From positions 15,888,129 through 15,952,128 of the forward strand of contig JABAKD010000002.1 in the NCBI GenBank assembly GCA_012845835.1: a stretch of 64,000 nucleotides of DNA. Reading direction: 5' to 3'. Shown here piece after piece: positions 10,961-20,088 of this stretch. The position numbers and the translations under genes are program-made. The notes beneath the pieces were generated by a model, which had not been told where the DNA came from, did not search any database, and worked only from the letters and a program-made list of their open reading frames with translations. This DNA comes from Undaria pinnatifida. Taxonomy: Eukaryota > Sar > Phaeophyceae > Laminariales > Alariaceae. Position 1 is the first letter of the stretch. The number at the start of each line of letters is the position of its first letter.

Positions 10961-11960
10961 GCGGCGCGGCCTCTGCCTATGCCGGTAATGGAAAGAGAAA
11001 GGCTGGTGACAACTCTTCCTCTAGGCCCGGTGGCGGTACTGCGTCCGGTGCAAGGCCGGGTGCTGCCGCCACCGCTGCCGCCGCCGCTGCCGCTGCCTCT
11101 GCTGGAAAGAGAAAGGCTGGTGACACCTCTTTCCCTGAGTCCGGTGGCGGTATTGCTTCTGTTCCAAGGCCGGGTGTTGCCGCCGCCGCTGCCGCTGCCG
11201 CTGCCTCTTCGGGAGCCCCTGCCTCTGCCGGAAAGAGACTAGTGACAACTCTTCCTGTTTCTCCGGTGGCAGTGCAGGTGCCAACGCTGCTCCCGCTGCT
11301 GCTGGAAGCAGAAAGGCTGGTGGCGCCTATACCTCCTCCTCAGGTGGATGTGCCCGCGCAAATCCCGTTCCCCCTCCGCACGACCCGGACATAATTGATT
11401 TGACAGACGACGGCCCCAGCCACACCTTCAGGCGCGCTGCCGCTGAGGGGGGTCGTGCTTCTCGCTCTTGCCGAGGTTCGTCTACCACAGGTACTGATTA
11501 CGCTGGCTTTTTTCTGAAGGGGGTTGATTGGTCGCGAATTTCAAAACCAAATAATACCAAACGTAGCCAATTGCCCGCCTCAATAATTTGATTTTTTTCC
11601 ACCGCCACCGCCGCTGCAGCTGCCTCTGCGGCAGCCTTTGCCCCCGCCGGAAAGAGAAAGTCTGATGATACCGCTTTCTCTTCCTCCGGTGGCGGTGCAG
11701 ATGCTGCCGCTGTTGCCGCTGCTGCTGCCTCTGCGGGAGCCCCAGCCTCTGCGTGGGACCCTGCCTCTGTGGGAGCCCGTGCCTCTGCCGGAAAGAGAAA
11801 GGCTGGTGATACCGCTGCCCCTTCTTCCGGTGGCGGTGCAGGTGCTACCGCAGAGGCAACTGCAGCGGCGGCGGCGGCGGCGGCGGCGGCGGCAGCGGTG
11901 GCAGAACCCAGCTACATCTTCAGTAGAACTCGACAAAGGGACGACCGTTGTGGTGAGTAT
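10960..11960 (+). pseudogene. Ala/Gly/Ser-rich protein with repeated NLS and a SUMO-interacting-like motif
   Basis: About five repeats of a module 'SAGKRKAGDT' + 'SSGGGA' + poly-Ala are present: near 10993 and 11108 (one frame), broken near 11230, and near 11648 and 11790 (another frame). The GKRKAGD core is a monopartite NLS. Between the third and fourth copies lies 'DPDIIDLTDDG' (about 11385-11415), an acidic-flanked hydrophobic motif typical of SUMO-interacting motifs. A pure (GCG)n run near 11865-11900 encodes a poly-Ala tract. The frame changes between copies, so it is probably broken. A canonical donor GTGAGT lies near 11953, and the J-domain follows 100 bp later, suggesting one gene of NLS repeats plus a C-terminal J-domain. 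Confidence 0.5.
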
Positions 11961-12051
11961 TGTATTAGGGTAACGAGGTCCCTGTAGTCTCGGCGGTTGA
12001 TCTTTTGTTTGCTCACACCTGGCCCTTGCGTACCAATTTTAATCATTCTCT

Positions 12052-12275
12052 CGATCAACGAAATGCAAGTTGTACGCCTACATGAATGTGGACCCGGGGT
12101 GCGCGGACAAGCACATCAAGAAGGCATACTAAACGCTAAGCCTCTTGCACCACCCGGACAAAAAAGGTGGCTGCAGACCGATGTTCCAAACGTTGTGCGA
12201 GGTTTACCGGGTTTTGGGCGCCAGCAAGTTACGTTCGCGGTACGACAAGCGAAACCTCCGCCCCGGGCATGGCCT
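12052..12275 (+). pseudogene. J-domain (DnaJ-like) fragment with an in-frame stop
   Basis: In the frame of 12064 the sequence reads as a J-domain: helix I 'CKLYAYMNVDPGC', helix II 'KHIKKAY' then a TAA (near 12130) then 'TLSLLHHPDKKGG', and helix III/IV 'FQTLCEVYRVLGA...RYDKR'. The HPD tripeptide needed to stimulate Hsp70 ATPase is intact. The stop splits helix II just before HPD. No start codon belongs to the domain itself; it probably was spliced to the NLS-repeat region upstream, where a GTGAGT donor is present. The family call is strong. A functional product is unlikely because of the stop. Confidence 0.72.
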
Positions 12276-12519
12276 ATCTTAGCTGATTCGGGAGCGTGTG
12301 TCTTGGTCTGTATTTTTCCGAGAAGGAGTTTAAAGCGAAGCTTCACCACGCTGGTACTTTTGCCATGAGAGCGCTGTTTTGAGTCTGGGGGCGGGCGGGG
12401 GAGCAGTGTGTGGGAGGAAACTTTTCCAATTCTCGGCAACAAAGTGTCGACGGACGAGCGAAATATCGGCGGGAGGAGTAGTTTCTGTAGCTGGTTGAAA
12501 TGAGGCAAAAAGAACAATC

Positions 12520-12789
12520 ATGTTTTTTTACCAGAACGGGCTGATTCGGCACGCCCTACAAACAGCTGCAGAACAGCTCCGTATTTTGGAATCAAACCAC
12601 TACTTCCAGGAGCTGCGGTCGCGCCAACGACGCCGGAAACAAGAGTTACGGGAGCGCCAACAGCCAACAACAGGGACTTTTGCAGCAAATGTTGTAGAAT
12701 CGAGGACGCGTGCACGCGTGATACCAAAAGGGCTTTCGTTTCCACCAACATCGGTCCTTCAACCAGTGCTAACGGAACGGATGTATTAG
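12520..12789 (+). CDS. Short ORF with an Arg/Gln-rich repeat unit, copy 1
   Basis: ATG 12520 opens a 89-residue ORF with a Gln/Arg-rich helix ('QRRRKQELRERQQPTT'). About 120 bp (12555-12675) is repeated with few changes at 16228-16345, where the protein-level version is 'QRRRKQEIRERQQPTT'. The two copies are in the same orientation 3.67 kb apart. The function is unknown, and it could be a fragment of a larger repetitive protein. Confidence 0.4.
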   Translation: MFFYQNGLIRHALQTAAEQLRILESNHYFQELRSRQRRRKQELRERQQPTTGTFAANVVESRTRARVIPKGLSFPPTSVLQPVLTERMY

Positions 12790-13057
12790 CAAACGCTCGG
12801 CAGCAACGAACTCACGTCTTTGAAAACAGTGTTGATTTGACATCACAAAGAGCTTTACGAACAACGGATGTCTTTGTTCCACGCTTAGGTTCCTGACGAG
12901 GCTGCATCGTAGAAGTATTTTGCAAGTGTTGACCGCGAACAGAAGTGGTGCTTATTGGTGTCACTTGTGTTTCATTGTTTTGCGTCAACATCAGCATCAC
13001 GGCGCGTTTATTCTCCTCCGAAAAATATGTTTGAAACCTTCAAGTATAGTAACAACC

Positions 13058-13894
13058 ATGGATCTCATCGAAAGCATGAAAAGCTCGACCATCCGCGGGG
13101 ACAAAAATACGCAAACGGGAAGCGTACTGGATCTTATCAAAATGGTGCTGGCATGCGACTCAAGTTCGACGAACACTACCTTCCGACGACTGCTTCAAGA
13201 CAACACAGAGTTGGGGACTTCAAGTCCCGGTGGTTGTCCCCAACATCTCCGCATCAATAGAAAGGGGAAGAAAACTCCAGTGGCCGATGCCAAAACACTT
13301 ATCGAAATCGTATGGCTCCTCCCTAGAAAGAAAGAACATGCGTTTCGTCGCCAGAGCTCCTAAAAGGTGTGTCGTCTGCTAGGCGGCGACCTCAGTCTCA
13401 TCTCTGAGATCGAGGCCCGACATACCACCATTGAGGGCACCGAAGAAGGGCGCGCAACGCAAGAATTCTTCTTATATGGACGTGATGAGGCAGCCGAAAC
13501 ATTCATTGGCATGCCCGCTGGTTTCAAGTACCTCTCTGAGGCAGACCGCGCAGGGTTCGCCAAGCTAATGTTTGAGCAAATACTCAAGCTCGGCGAGCAG
13601 CAACTGCAGCAGAGCAAGGTGACACTCACACGAAAGAGGATCGATGACCCTGTCCAGAGCTACCGAGAGCTCAAAGAACTTGGTGTTCATCTCGACGGAC
13701 GCAGCCTGATCGAGTTACGCGACAACGTGACAATCCTCAGCCGCCAAGATGTCATGGTCAACAATGCGGTGACTGTCGCTGCCCCGCTCATACAAGACTC
13801 GAGTACACCAACCCACGAGCTTGACGCTGAGCCCAGGGGGAAGGAGACGGGAATAGTGATTGTGTCAAACAAAATTGGTGTCAGGGTTCCTTAA
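13058..13894 (+). pseudogene. BRO/MSV199-like (phage-antirepressor type) protein with a single in-frame stop
   Basis: ATG 13058 starts an uninterrupted frame except for one TAA at 13361-13363, ending at 13894 (about 278 residues). The N-terminal half has 'SVLDLIKMVLACDSS', 'KKTPVADAKTLIEIVWLLP' and 'HAFRRQSS'. After the stop comes 'VCRLLGGDLSLISEIEARH'. This order matches the DNA-binding N-terminal domain shared by BRO/MSV199/KilA-N-type proteins of large DNA viruses and their eukaryotic relatives. The second half is helical ('MFEQILKLGEQQLQQSKV'). Apart from the stop the frame is clean, so decay is recent, or the stop is read through or polymorphic. The 5-bp flanks of the stop show no obvious readthrough signal. 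Confidence 0.6.
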
Positions 13895-14424
13895 AATATA
13901 TCTATAGTTGTCGATAAACAGATGAAAAAGATATATCAAGAAGTACGACCTTGCTACCGACTTCAAAGCTTTCACCAAGAGGTAGACGCTTTTCACGGGA
14001 CGCCCTGTATGTGAAAATACGTGCTACGAAAGGGACGAAGGCATAAGGGAAGAAGCTATCCAGACAATAATGAAATCACTGGCGAAACCTCGTCAGTCGA
14101 CCACACAGACCCGCCTTCACTACGCGACAGCTTGACATTTTGTACGCATTAGGGTTGCACTCTGTAAGTATGCTACCTTGGCGGGCGCTTCGGCTTGTGC
14201 CACTGAGCTTCAACGGGGGGGTGGTCTGGATTGAATTTAGTGTATTGGTCGAATCGGGGGGTGCCCAAAGCAAGTCTGGCAAAATCAGTGCCGGCGCTGC
14301 CGACTGTCAAATGTGCAGGGCGGCGCAGGCGGGGCGGCACGGAAAGCAAGCGATACTTCCGGCGCCTAACCAACCTCGGCACCCTTGGGCTTTCCTATTT
14401 TTCAAATTCAGTCAACTAGTCAAC
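13895..14424. other. No recognised gene
   Basis: Apart from an ORF with biased composition (14140 onward, running into the SINE), I see no coding signal, RNA or repeat here. Confidence 0.4.
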
Positions 14425-14760
14425 GCTCTAGAACTGTTTTTTTTTTTTTTTTTTGCACACTTTCACTTTCCAGCTTCTGGACAAGCCGTGGTCACAGGTA
14501 TCATCCCTTCTCCTCCCCGGTTCTTGCCTTCAATTTTTATCGCGCATAAGGCTCAGCAATCCCACTGCTCGTCGATTGTTCATCGAGTGTTGCTAACTCA
14601 CGCTCTCGCGCTTTCCGCAAGTCAATTTGTCCACAAGAAAAAGTCCCAACGAATTTATACGAGTATGCACTCGGCGGGGCTCGAACTCACGAAGCTGACC
14701 TATACCAGGCTCGAGGATAACCTGATACGCCACCGGGGCGACCGGTAGCTCTAGAACTGT
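14425..14760 (-). mobile_element. tRNA-derived SINE with 13-bp target duplication
   Basis: The 13-bp direct repeat 'GCTCTAGAACTGT' is at 14425-14437 and 14748-14760, flanking a 310-bp element on the minus strand. Read on that strand, the head (from 14747) has a pol III A-box-like 'TGGCGTATCAGG' and, about 46 bp on, a B-box-like 'GAGTTCGAGCCC', as in a tRNA. The tail is a run of about 18 A (T on the plus strand, 14438-14454). Head, poly(A) tail and long target duplication together define a LINE-mobilised SINE. The T-arm is imperfect, so it is not a working tRNA gene. Confidence 0.82.
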
Positions 14761-15045
14761 ATCTAGTACCAGGGTTAGGGTTTTGTGAGAGCATTCGGAA
14801 ACTTGAATGTTTTGTAGGAGCAAACCAGAATGACTTACTCAACTCATCACGAGATATAAGATGCGTTCAAAAAATGCGACGAACAGTGGATGCAAACGAC
14901 GCCGTAAAACTGACCCGCCGTCTCTTGTCTACACTCTCACGAAGTGCTGTATACAAGAAAGAGGTGTTATCAACGCTGGATGCAAGACTAAGACCAACGA
15001 TAAGGCAGTACTGCGTCCTGCAAAACGACCGCTCGTCATGCTCTC

Positions 15046-15302
15046 TTCCATGGGGCAATGTCAATCGTTGGTCACTGGTGACACAGTAGTTAGTGGTGGG
15101 GAAAAGCCGCGTTCGTTTTTTTTTCCATTCCGATACATAGCAAAAAATATAGATCGGATCAGCAGAGAGCGGGCTCCGACTGGGGCATATAATTTGAAAA
15201 AATTGCCCCATTTGCGTACCCCCTTTGTTAGGGGGCAATGCCAATCGTTGGTCACTGGGGACACAGTAGGCAAAGCCGCGTTCGATTTTTTTTTCAAACA
15301 TA
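15046..15302. repeat. Direct repeat pair about 185 bp apart
   Basis: 'CAATCGTTGGTCACTGG' with flanking 'GGGGCAATG' and 'AAAGCCGCGTTCG' + T-run occurs near 15055-15125 and again near 15234-15300. The spacer has an imperfect inverted element ('GGGGCA ... TGCCCC' near 15182-15212). Two overlapping ORFs on both strands are by-products. Confidence 0.65.
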
Positions 15303-15386
15303 ATGTCTAAGTGACACCGTAAAAAACTTTCATCCCCGCTAGGAGGTTTGGCTGTCGAGATTTGCGGGGGAAGAAAAACACAATAT

Positions 15387-15978
15387 TTACCCCGAGCAAG
15401 AAAGCGTCTTTGGGCTGTTGTACATCGGGCACTGATTGACGATCAGCTTCTCTGCGCATGTTTTACACAGCCATTTGCAACATATTCTACACGAGACTAT
15501 TTGTGTCGCGGGAACATCAGGCGTCTCGCAGATCTTGCACACCCAGTCTTCAGTTGTAGCGCAGTGCTGGAAGAAGCACCTCCACTCTGAGGCTAACTTC
15601 GCATAATTCCACGAATGCACTACACCGTTGCAAAAAATTAAACCAACGTCCCCTTCGCAGTTCTATTCCGGCGCTCAGCACGTTCTCTCCATGCAGCTGT
15701 CGGTTGCACAATACTGAAGACATCTTCATGTTGGCAACATCGTCTTTAACGCGCACAATTGTCACAGTTTTGGAGCAGTATTCGCTCATGTTAAACGCCC
15801 TGATGATTCCTTTCATCGGGAACGCGAACGCCCCACGTTCTTTCAGGTTAAGGTAGTCTACCTCAAGGCCCATCTCCTCGCAAACCTCGAGTAGGTTATC
15901 CATCTTGTGTGATGGCGACATTTTTAGTTTGCTGATGACGGTGAGACCAGCCCCGCCACTTCTTCCGATTGACGACAT
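15387..15978 (-). pseudogene. RING-like Cys-rich protein, frameshifted
   Basis: On the minus strand an ORF from ATG 15978 ('MSSIGRSGGAGLTVISKLKM') encodes about 115 protein-like residues. Near 15620 the better reading moves to the frame that ends at 15387. That tail has 'CKIC', 'CRICC', 'CKTC' and 'QCP' in RING-finger order (C-x2-C ... C-x2-C ... C-x2-C ... CP), but the final zinc ligand of a classic RING appears to be missing. RING domains act as ubiquitin E3 ligases and are frequent in large DNA viruses. One frameshift separates the N-terminal half from the finger. Confidence 0.45.
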
Positions 15979-16059
15979 AGGTTAATACCAGAGATGTTTT
16001 GTTTCTATCTATACATACGGTGACAATGCCACGCATCCCATCCTTCCCTCGCTGAATAT

Positions 16060-16864
16060 GTGTCCAGCGACAGCCAATACGACGCGTGTCTGGCGAGCGA
16101 CGCAGAATTGCGCCCGAGCGAGGGCCCGCTCTTCCCCGCTTGGCACCGAGCACGACGCCCGAGCAGCCTTTCAGATGTGGCATTGTGCCAACAGCTCTCT
16201 CAATTGCGCGCGTGCAGTGCCTTCTCGCAACAAACAGCCGCAGAACAGCTCAGTATTTCGGAATTAAACCCCTACTTCCAGAAGCTGCGGTCGGGCCAAC
16301 GACGCCGGAAACAAGAGATACGGGAGCGCCAACAGCCAACAACCCCCCCACATGCGATGGTCGAAAGTGACACATTGATTGGGTCAGACTCGAGTGATGC
16401 CCGCGTGGGTGTGCCGATTAATTTCCCCACATGCGATAGTCGAAAGTGACACATTGGTTGGGTCAGACTCGAGTGATGCCCGCGTGGGTGTGCCGATTAT
16501 TTTTCGCCTACTAGTGAGTGCGAGTCCGATCCTCAAGAGCTACGGGAGCGCCAACGGGAATCGCAGCAACAGCACTTCAAGTCTGCCACCACTTCGTTGC
16601 CAGCACTGCTCCAAGAACTTGGTGGTGCTCCCGTGGGTGTGCCGAAGTATTTTTCGTCTACTAGTGAGTGCGAGTCCGATCCTCAAGAGCTACGGGAGCG
16701 ACAACAAATCGCAGCACGTCCAGCCGGGGCCCACCTCATTAGACACATTACTCCGACGGCTTGGTGGTGGTCCGGTGCGCGCATTGAGTGCCAGTCGTCT
16801 GACGCAGCTTGCTGGTGGTCCGGTGCGCGCACCAGGTGCCAAATGTCTTACACACGAGTCTTGA
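16060..16864 (+). pseudogene. Repeat-rich protein with Arg/Gln unit, copy 2
   Basis: The frame starting near 16060 contains the same 'QRRRKQEIRERQQPTT' block as the ORF at 12520. It then has two tandem copies of a 78-bp unit encoding 'ESDTLIGSDSSDARVGVPI' (about 16350-16500). After that come two copies of a unit with 'CTACTAGTGAGTGCGAGTCC' (16508 and 16658). Further short repeats ('GGTGGTCCGGTGCGCGCA') lie at 16770-16840. The reading frame shifts between units, so it is a broken tandem-repeat protein. No family is recognised. Confidence 0.45.
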
Positions 16865-16924
16865 GCAATAGGGGAGATGAGAAAATAGGGACTCACAATT
16901 ACCACGGGTGTTCATATGTATGCT

Positions 16925-17953
16925 TCCAGGTGTAATTGGTTGACAGACACCACTCGGACTCCATCGTTGATATGATCGTCACGAATGTAAAATCGTGCAT
17001 TCTCTTCGTAGAGGTGGATAAAAATGCCCATCAGTCCAGCAAATACACAATAACATGCAAATTGAGTCGTATGGCCGATGTAAACGCATATTTTTAAGAA
17101 TTAAAGGGTACACGAAGCCGATATACTGGTTGCGATACAGGCCTTCGGGGAGATATACAGTTGGTGGTGTTGATAACCCAAATTCCGCGAGGAAAGGGAG
17201 CTTGTTCTTAGAGATCATATATTCAATAATGAAACCCGACTAAACAATTCAGGCTTGCTTGTTCGAGACACCTGTATAGGAAGTACTGGTATGGTTTATG
17301 AAAATATGCTGAAATGAATCGAAGGGGAGAGATGTAGCGCGTAGTAAGAAAGGTGTACCGTCAAACAGTGACAACACGATAAACATGGTGGCTGCATAAG
17401 AAGCGGCCGTTAAAGCTGCAAAATTATGGCACCTAGAATGTCAAATGGGTGGTCATTTTGCGCGGTCGTTTTTTCAGCGATGCTGGTCCCGATCTGATGG
17501 ATCACCCACGCGTTTGACCATAGTATTATACCCCAGTAAAGACGCGATACTATCGCTATTTTTCGGGCGACATATATACACCTGATATAAATAAAGAAAC
17601 GTGCGATGATAACCTGAGCAATCTGTGTCAGAAATCGTTTGCAAGATAAACGCTCGTGGTTTGAGCACACAACATCTGGTATGGACACTGGGCCGAAAGT
17701 AAGCGTATATTGTTATCCATGAAGGGCCCGTGTTCTGCACTGTTGTCATTGTGGCTTCATGCGTGCAAAAAATTGGGTTGCCAGAAAATAGGAGGCTATG
17801 CCCACCAGGGTCAAAATATAGGCTGCCAATTTTTTTCCGCAATTCTTTTTTCGAGTATCCTATATTATGTGATGACGGAGCCGTGAGGTGTATTTTGTCG
17901 TTAAATGTTCTTACCGATGGATTTCGGTAATCGACCAGCCAACTAGCTTCCAA
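16925..17953 (-). pseudogene. Multi-pass membrane protein, degenerate, unrecognised
   Basis: On the minus strand a 159-residue ORF starts at 17953. Its first half is protein-like; near 17700 the better frame changes and gives membrane-like segments ('IIARFFIYIRCIYVA', 'IVSRLYWGIILWSNAWVI') to a stop at 17410. Further on (about 17220-16925) there is another hydrophobic segment ('FACYCVFAGLMGIFIHLY'), again across frame changes. The sum is a broken multi-TM protein of roughly 300 residues. I do not recognise a family. Confidence 0.35.
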
Positions 17954-18000
17954 CTCGACAATATGTTTCGCAGGTTTCTCCCGGACACAGGCCGACCATC

Positions 18001-18414
18001 GTGAGAGGCGAACCTGTTGTGGGTCATGGACTGCACTTCGCCTTGAAAGCTCAAGAGGACGACCTCAGGGCCGAGGCGTCGTCGTCTGGTTTGCTTGCGG
18101 CGACGTCAGCCAGTGCCTCGGCTAAGGGAGGCTTGCACACCTCGCTGGCACCGACCGCCCCGGCAGGTGTGTATTACGCTCAAAGGCTTGGACTCGTCGA
18201 ATGGAAGAGACTGCGAAATCTCAACAACGCTTGTGATGTCAGTTGGATGTTGGCTGAGCGCAATATTCTCGACCAAGATGCTAAGATGACTGCCCGCGCT
18301 TTGCGCCACGACGTACTCTTGCTTGGACCAGCGGGGAAGTGCTTCGTCAAAGACGTGGTCAGGGATAGCGCTGCATGGACGGAGCTTAAGCACAAGGAGT
18401 ATCTTCAACTTTAG
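18001..18414 (+). CDS. Hypothetical protein, partial or degenerate
   Basis: An ORF of 137 residues has an Ala/Ser-rich first part and a more globular second part ('LRNLNNACDVSWMLAERNIL', 'CFVKDVVRDSAAWTELKH'), ending TAG at 18412-18414. The start is not an ATG. It resembles nothing I recognise. Confidence 0.3.
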   Translation: MRGEPVVGHGLHFALKAQEDDLRAEASSSGLLAATSASASAKGGLHTSLAPTAPAGVYYAQRLGLVEWKRLRNLNNACDVSWMLAERNILDQDAKMTARALRHDVLLLGPAGKCFVKDVVRDSAAWTELKHKEYLQL

Positions 18415-18548
18415 CAGAGGCTTCGGTGCGGTTCGCACCAGACTCAAAATGAGCTTGCCACGATTGCTGCGCCCGAGCCACTGGCAGCTTTCTCGAACGC
18501 CACCAGCAAGGATGGGCGAGCGACGGCAGTACCCCTGACGGCAGGGTT

Positions 18549-19193
18549 TTGGAGGGGGCCTTCGCCGCAGGTCTTACTGCGCTTGCCAGCATCTGCGACG
18601 GCAACTGTTCATGCGGCGGCACGACCGTGCCTCCAGCTGCGGCTGCCAGTGTTGTAGCCTCAGCAGGGGCTGGCCTGCAGTCGTGTTCAGCGAACAGCGG
18701 CTACATCAGCGGAGCCGCGCAAGACACGGGCGCGGTTGTGAGAAGTATGGACGCAGAGATACCGGTCGTGGGGCTTGTGACGGGGGTGATGCCGTCTGTC
18801 GGGGGAGCGCCACCATCAATTGGGGGAGTGACGGAGATCGTAGGGTAATCGCAGCCGGCTGTTGGGGGAGCGATGCCTGTTGTAGGGGCGGCGCAGCTGG
18901 CGTTTGGGGGAGTGATTGCAGGTGTGGGGGGGGCGCAGCTCGCTTTTGCAGGAGAGACAGGGGCTGTCGGGGGGGCGGAACTGGCTGTGGGAGGGGTGAT
19001 GACAGGTACAGGAGGAGCGCAGTCGGCTTTAAGGGACGTGATAAGTGTTTGTGGCCTAAACAGAGCGGTTGATGTTGTACCCCCACATCGGGATCCCAAG
19101 AAAGTTCCACCTGGCGTGCCGGAAGAGATGCCGCCGTTGTTTGTCGGTGAAAAGCTCGCCGCTCGCGGTGAACGGGCCAACCTCGTCGCATAG
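18549..19193 (+). repeat. Gly/Ala/Val-rich tandem repeat, open on both strands
   Basis: A unit of about 39-45 bp ('GGGGGAGTGATTGCAGGTGT' and variants) is repeated about six times at 18780-19030. On the plus strand it reads as a Gly/Val/Ala repeat ('VGGAQLAFGGVIAGVGGA') with one TAG at 18846-18848. On the minus strand it is a 159-residue uninterrupted Pro/Thr-rich ORF (19180-18701, 'APPTPAITPPNASCA'). The minus reading, without stops and resembling extensin-like or mucin-like cell-wall proteins, is at least as plausible. Low complexity prevents a decision. Confidence 0.4.
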
Positions 19194-19949
19194 CCGCTGT
19201 CCTTCCCGTAGTAGCTCCCGCATCAGCGGGCGAAGGATGACAAGCATCACCGCCAACTGTATCTCCATCTGTGGGGCCTTTAAGTGTGTGATACATGTGC
19301 CGTCCGGGCTCTTGTATGTGGACCTGTTACGGGAGACCGATGGATGGCGTACGTTACTGCATTTTGTGGAGCTTCGGTATGTGGATTTATATGGTCTGTG
19401 TGGCCCATGGGTCTAGTGCGCCCCCGTGGCATCTTGCATGTTGATTGATAAAGAAGGGCAAAAAGCTAAGAACTTGAAAACGGACAAAGGAGCTTGGGTT
19501 TACAGCACGCCGGATAGCACTACTCGGACTCGGTCAAAGAAGATCCAGATCTGTGATCTATAAGAAGCACGGAAAACATTGAGGCTGGCTATTCTCTCCG
19601 GACCCTAAATCTCAGCCTGCCTCGTATCATACGATCCCTGAAACATATATATATACGTAGTCTCGTTTCCAATCCTGCTAACTGCCTGGCGTGGACCTTC
19701 CTTTGTTTACAGACCTGGTGTTTTTGTTTTCCAGAGGAAGGAGTGCCTCCGTCACCACCACAGGCTTGCCGTTGGTGTCGTATTCTTTGGTTCTGCAGCA
19801 TCCACGTGCCAATATCATAAGTAGGTCTTGCGTCCGACTACGGATGTTCCAGACACCATTCAGCACAGCCAGGCCCCAGCTGAAAAGGGCGATCTGACCG
19901 AACCCAAAAACGGGACAAGAAAGCATCCTCTATTGACAAAAACTGATGA
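19194..19949. other. No recognised gene
   Basis: Only short unconvincing ORFs are present. An (AT)n-like run lies near 19648. I see no repeat or RNA signal. Confidence 0.35.
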
Positions 19950-20088
19950 TGTAATTTTGCACTGGATCTAGGTTTTGACCATCGTACATCATCCTCGGTA
20001 CCTTATCACTGCTACAAAAGCAAGCACAAGTCGCGTTCACTTTGAAACCTCACCTCATCGGCGCCAAACTTGCCCTTGAGACGCTTCA

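Noticed and set aside
14655-14747. tRNA gene on the minus strand
   Set aside because: A- and B-box-like motifs are present but the T-stem mismatches and no acceptor stem pairs; the poly(A) tail and target duplication show it is the head of a SINE.
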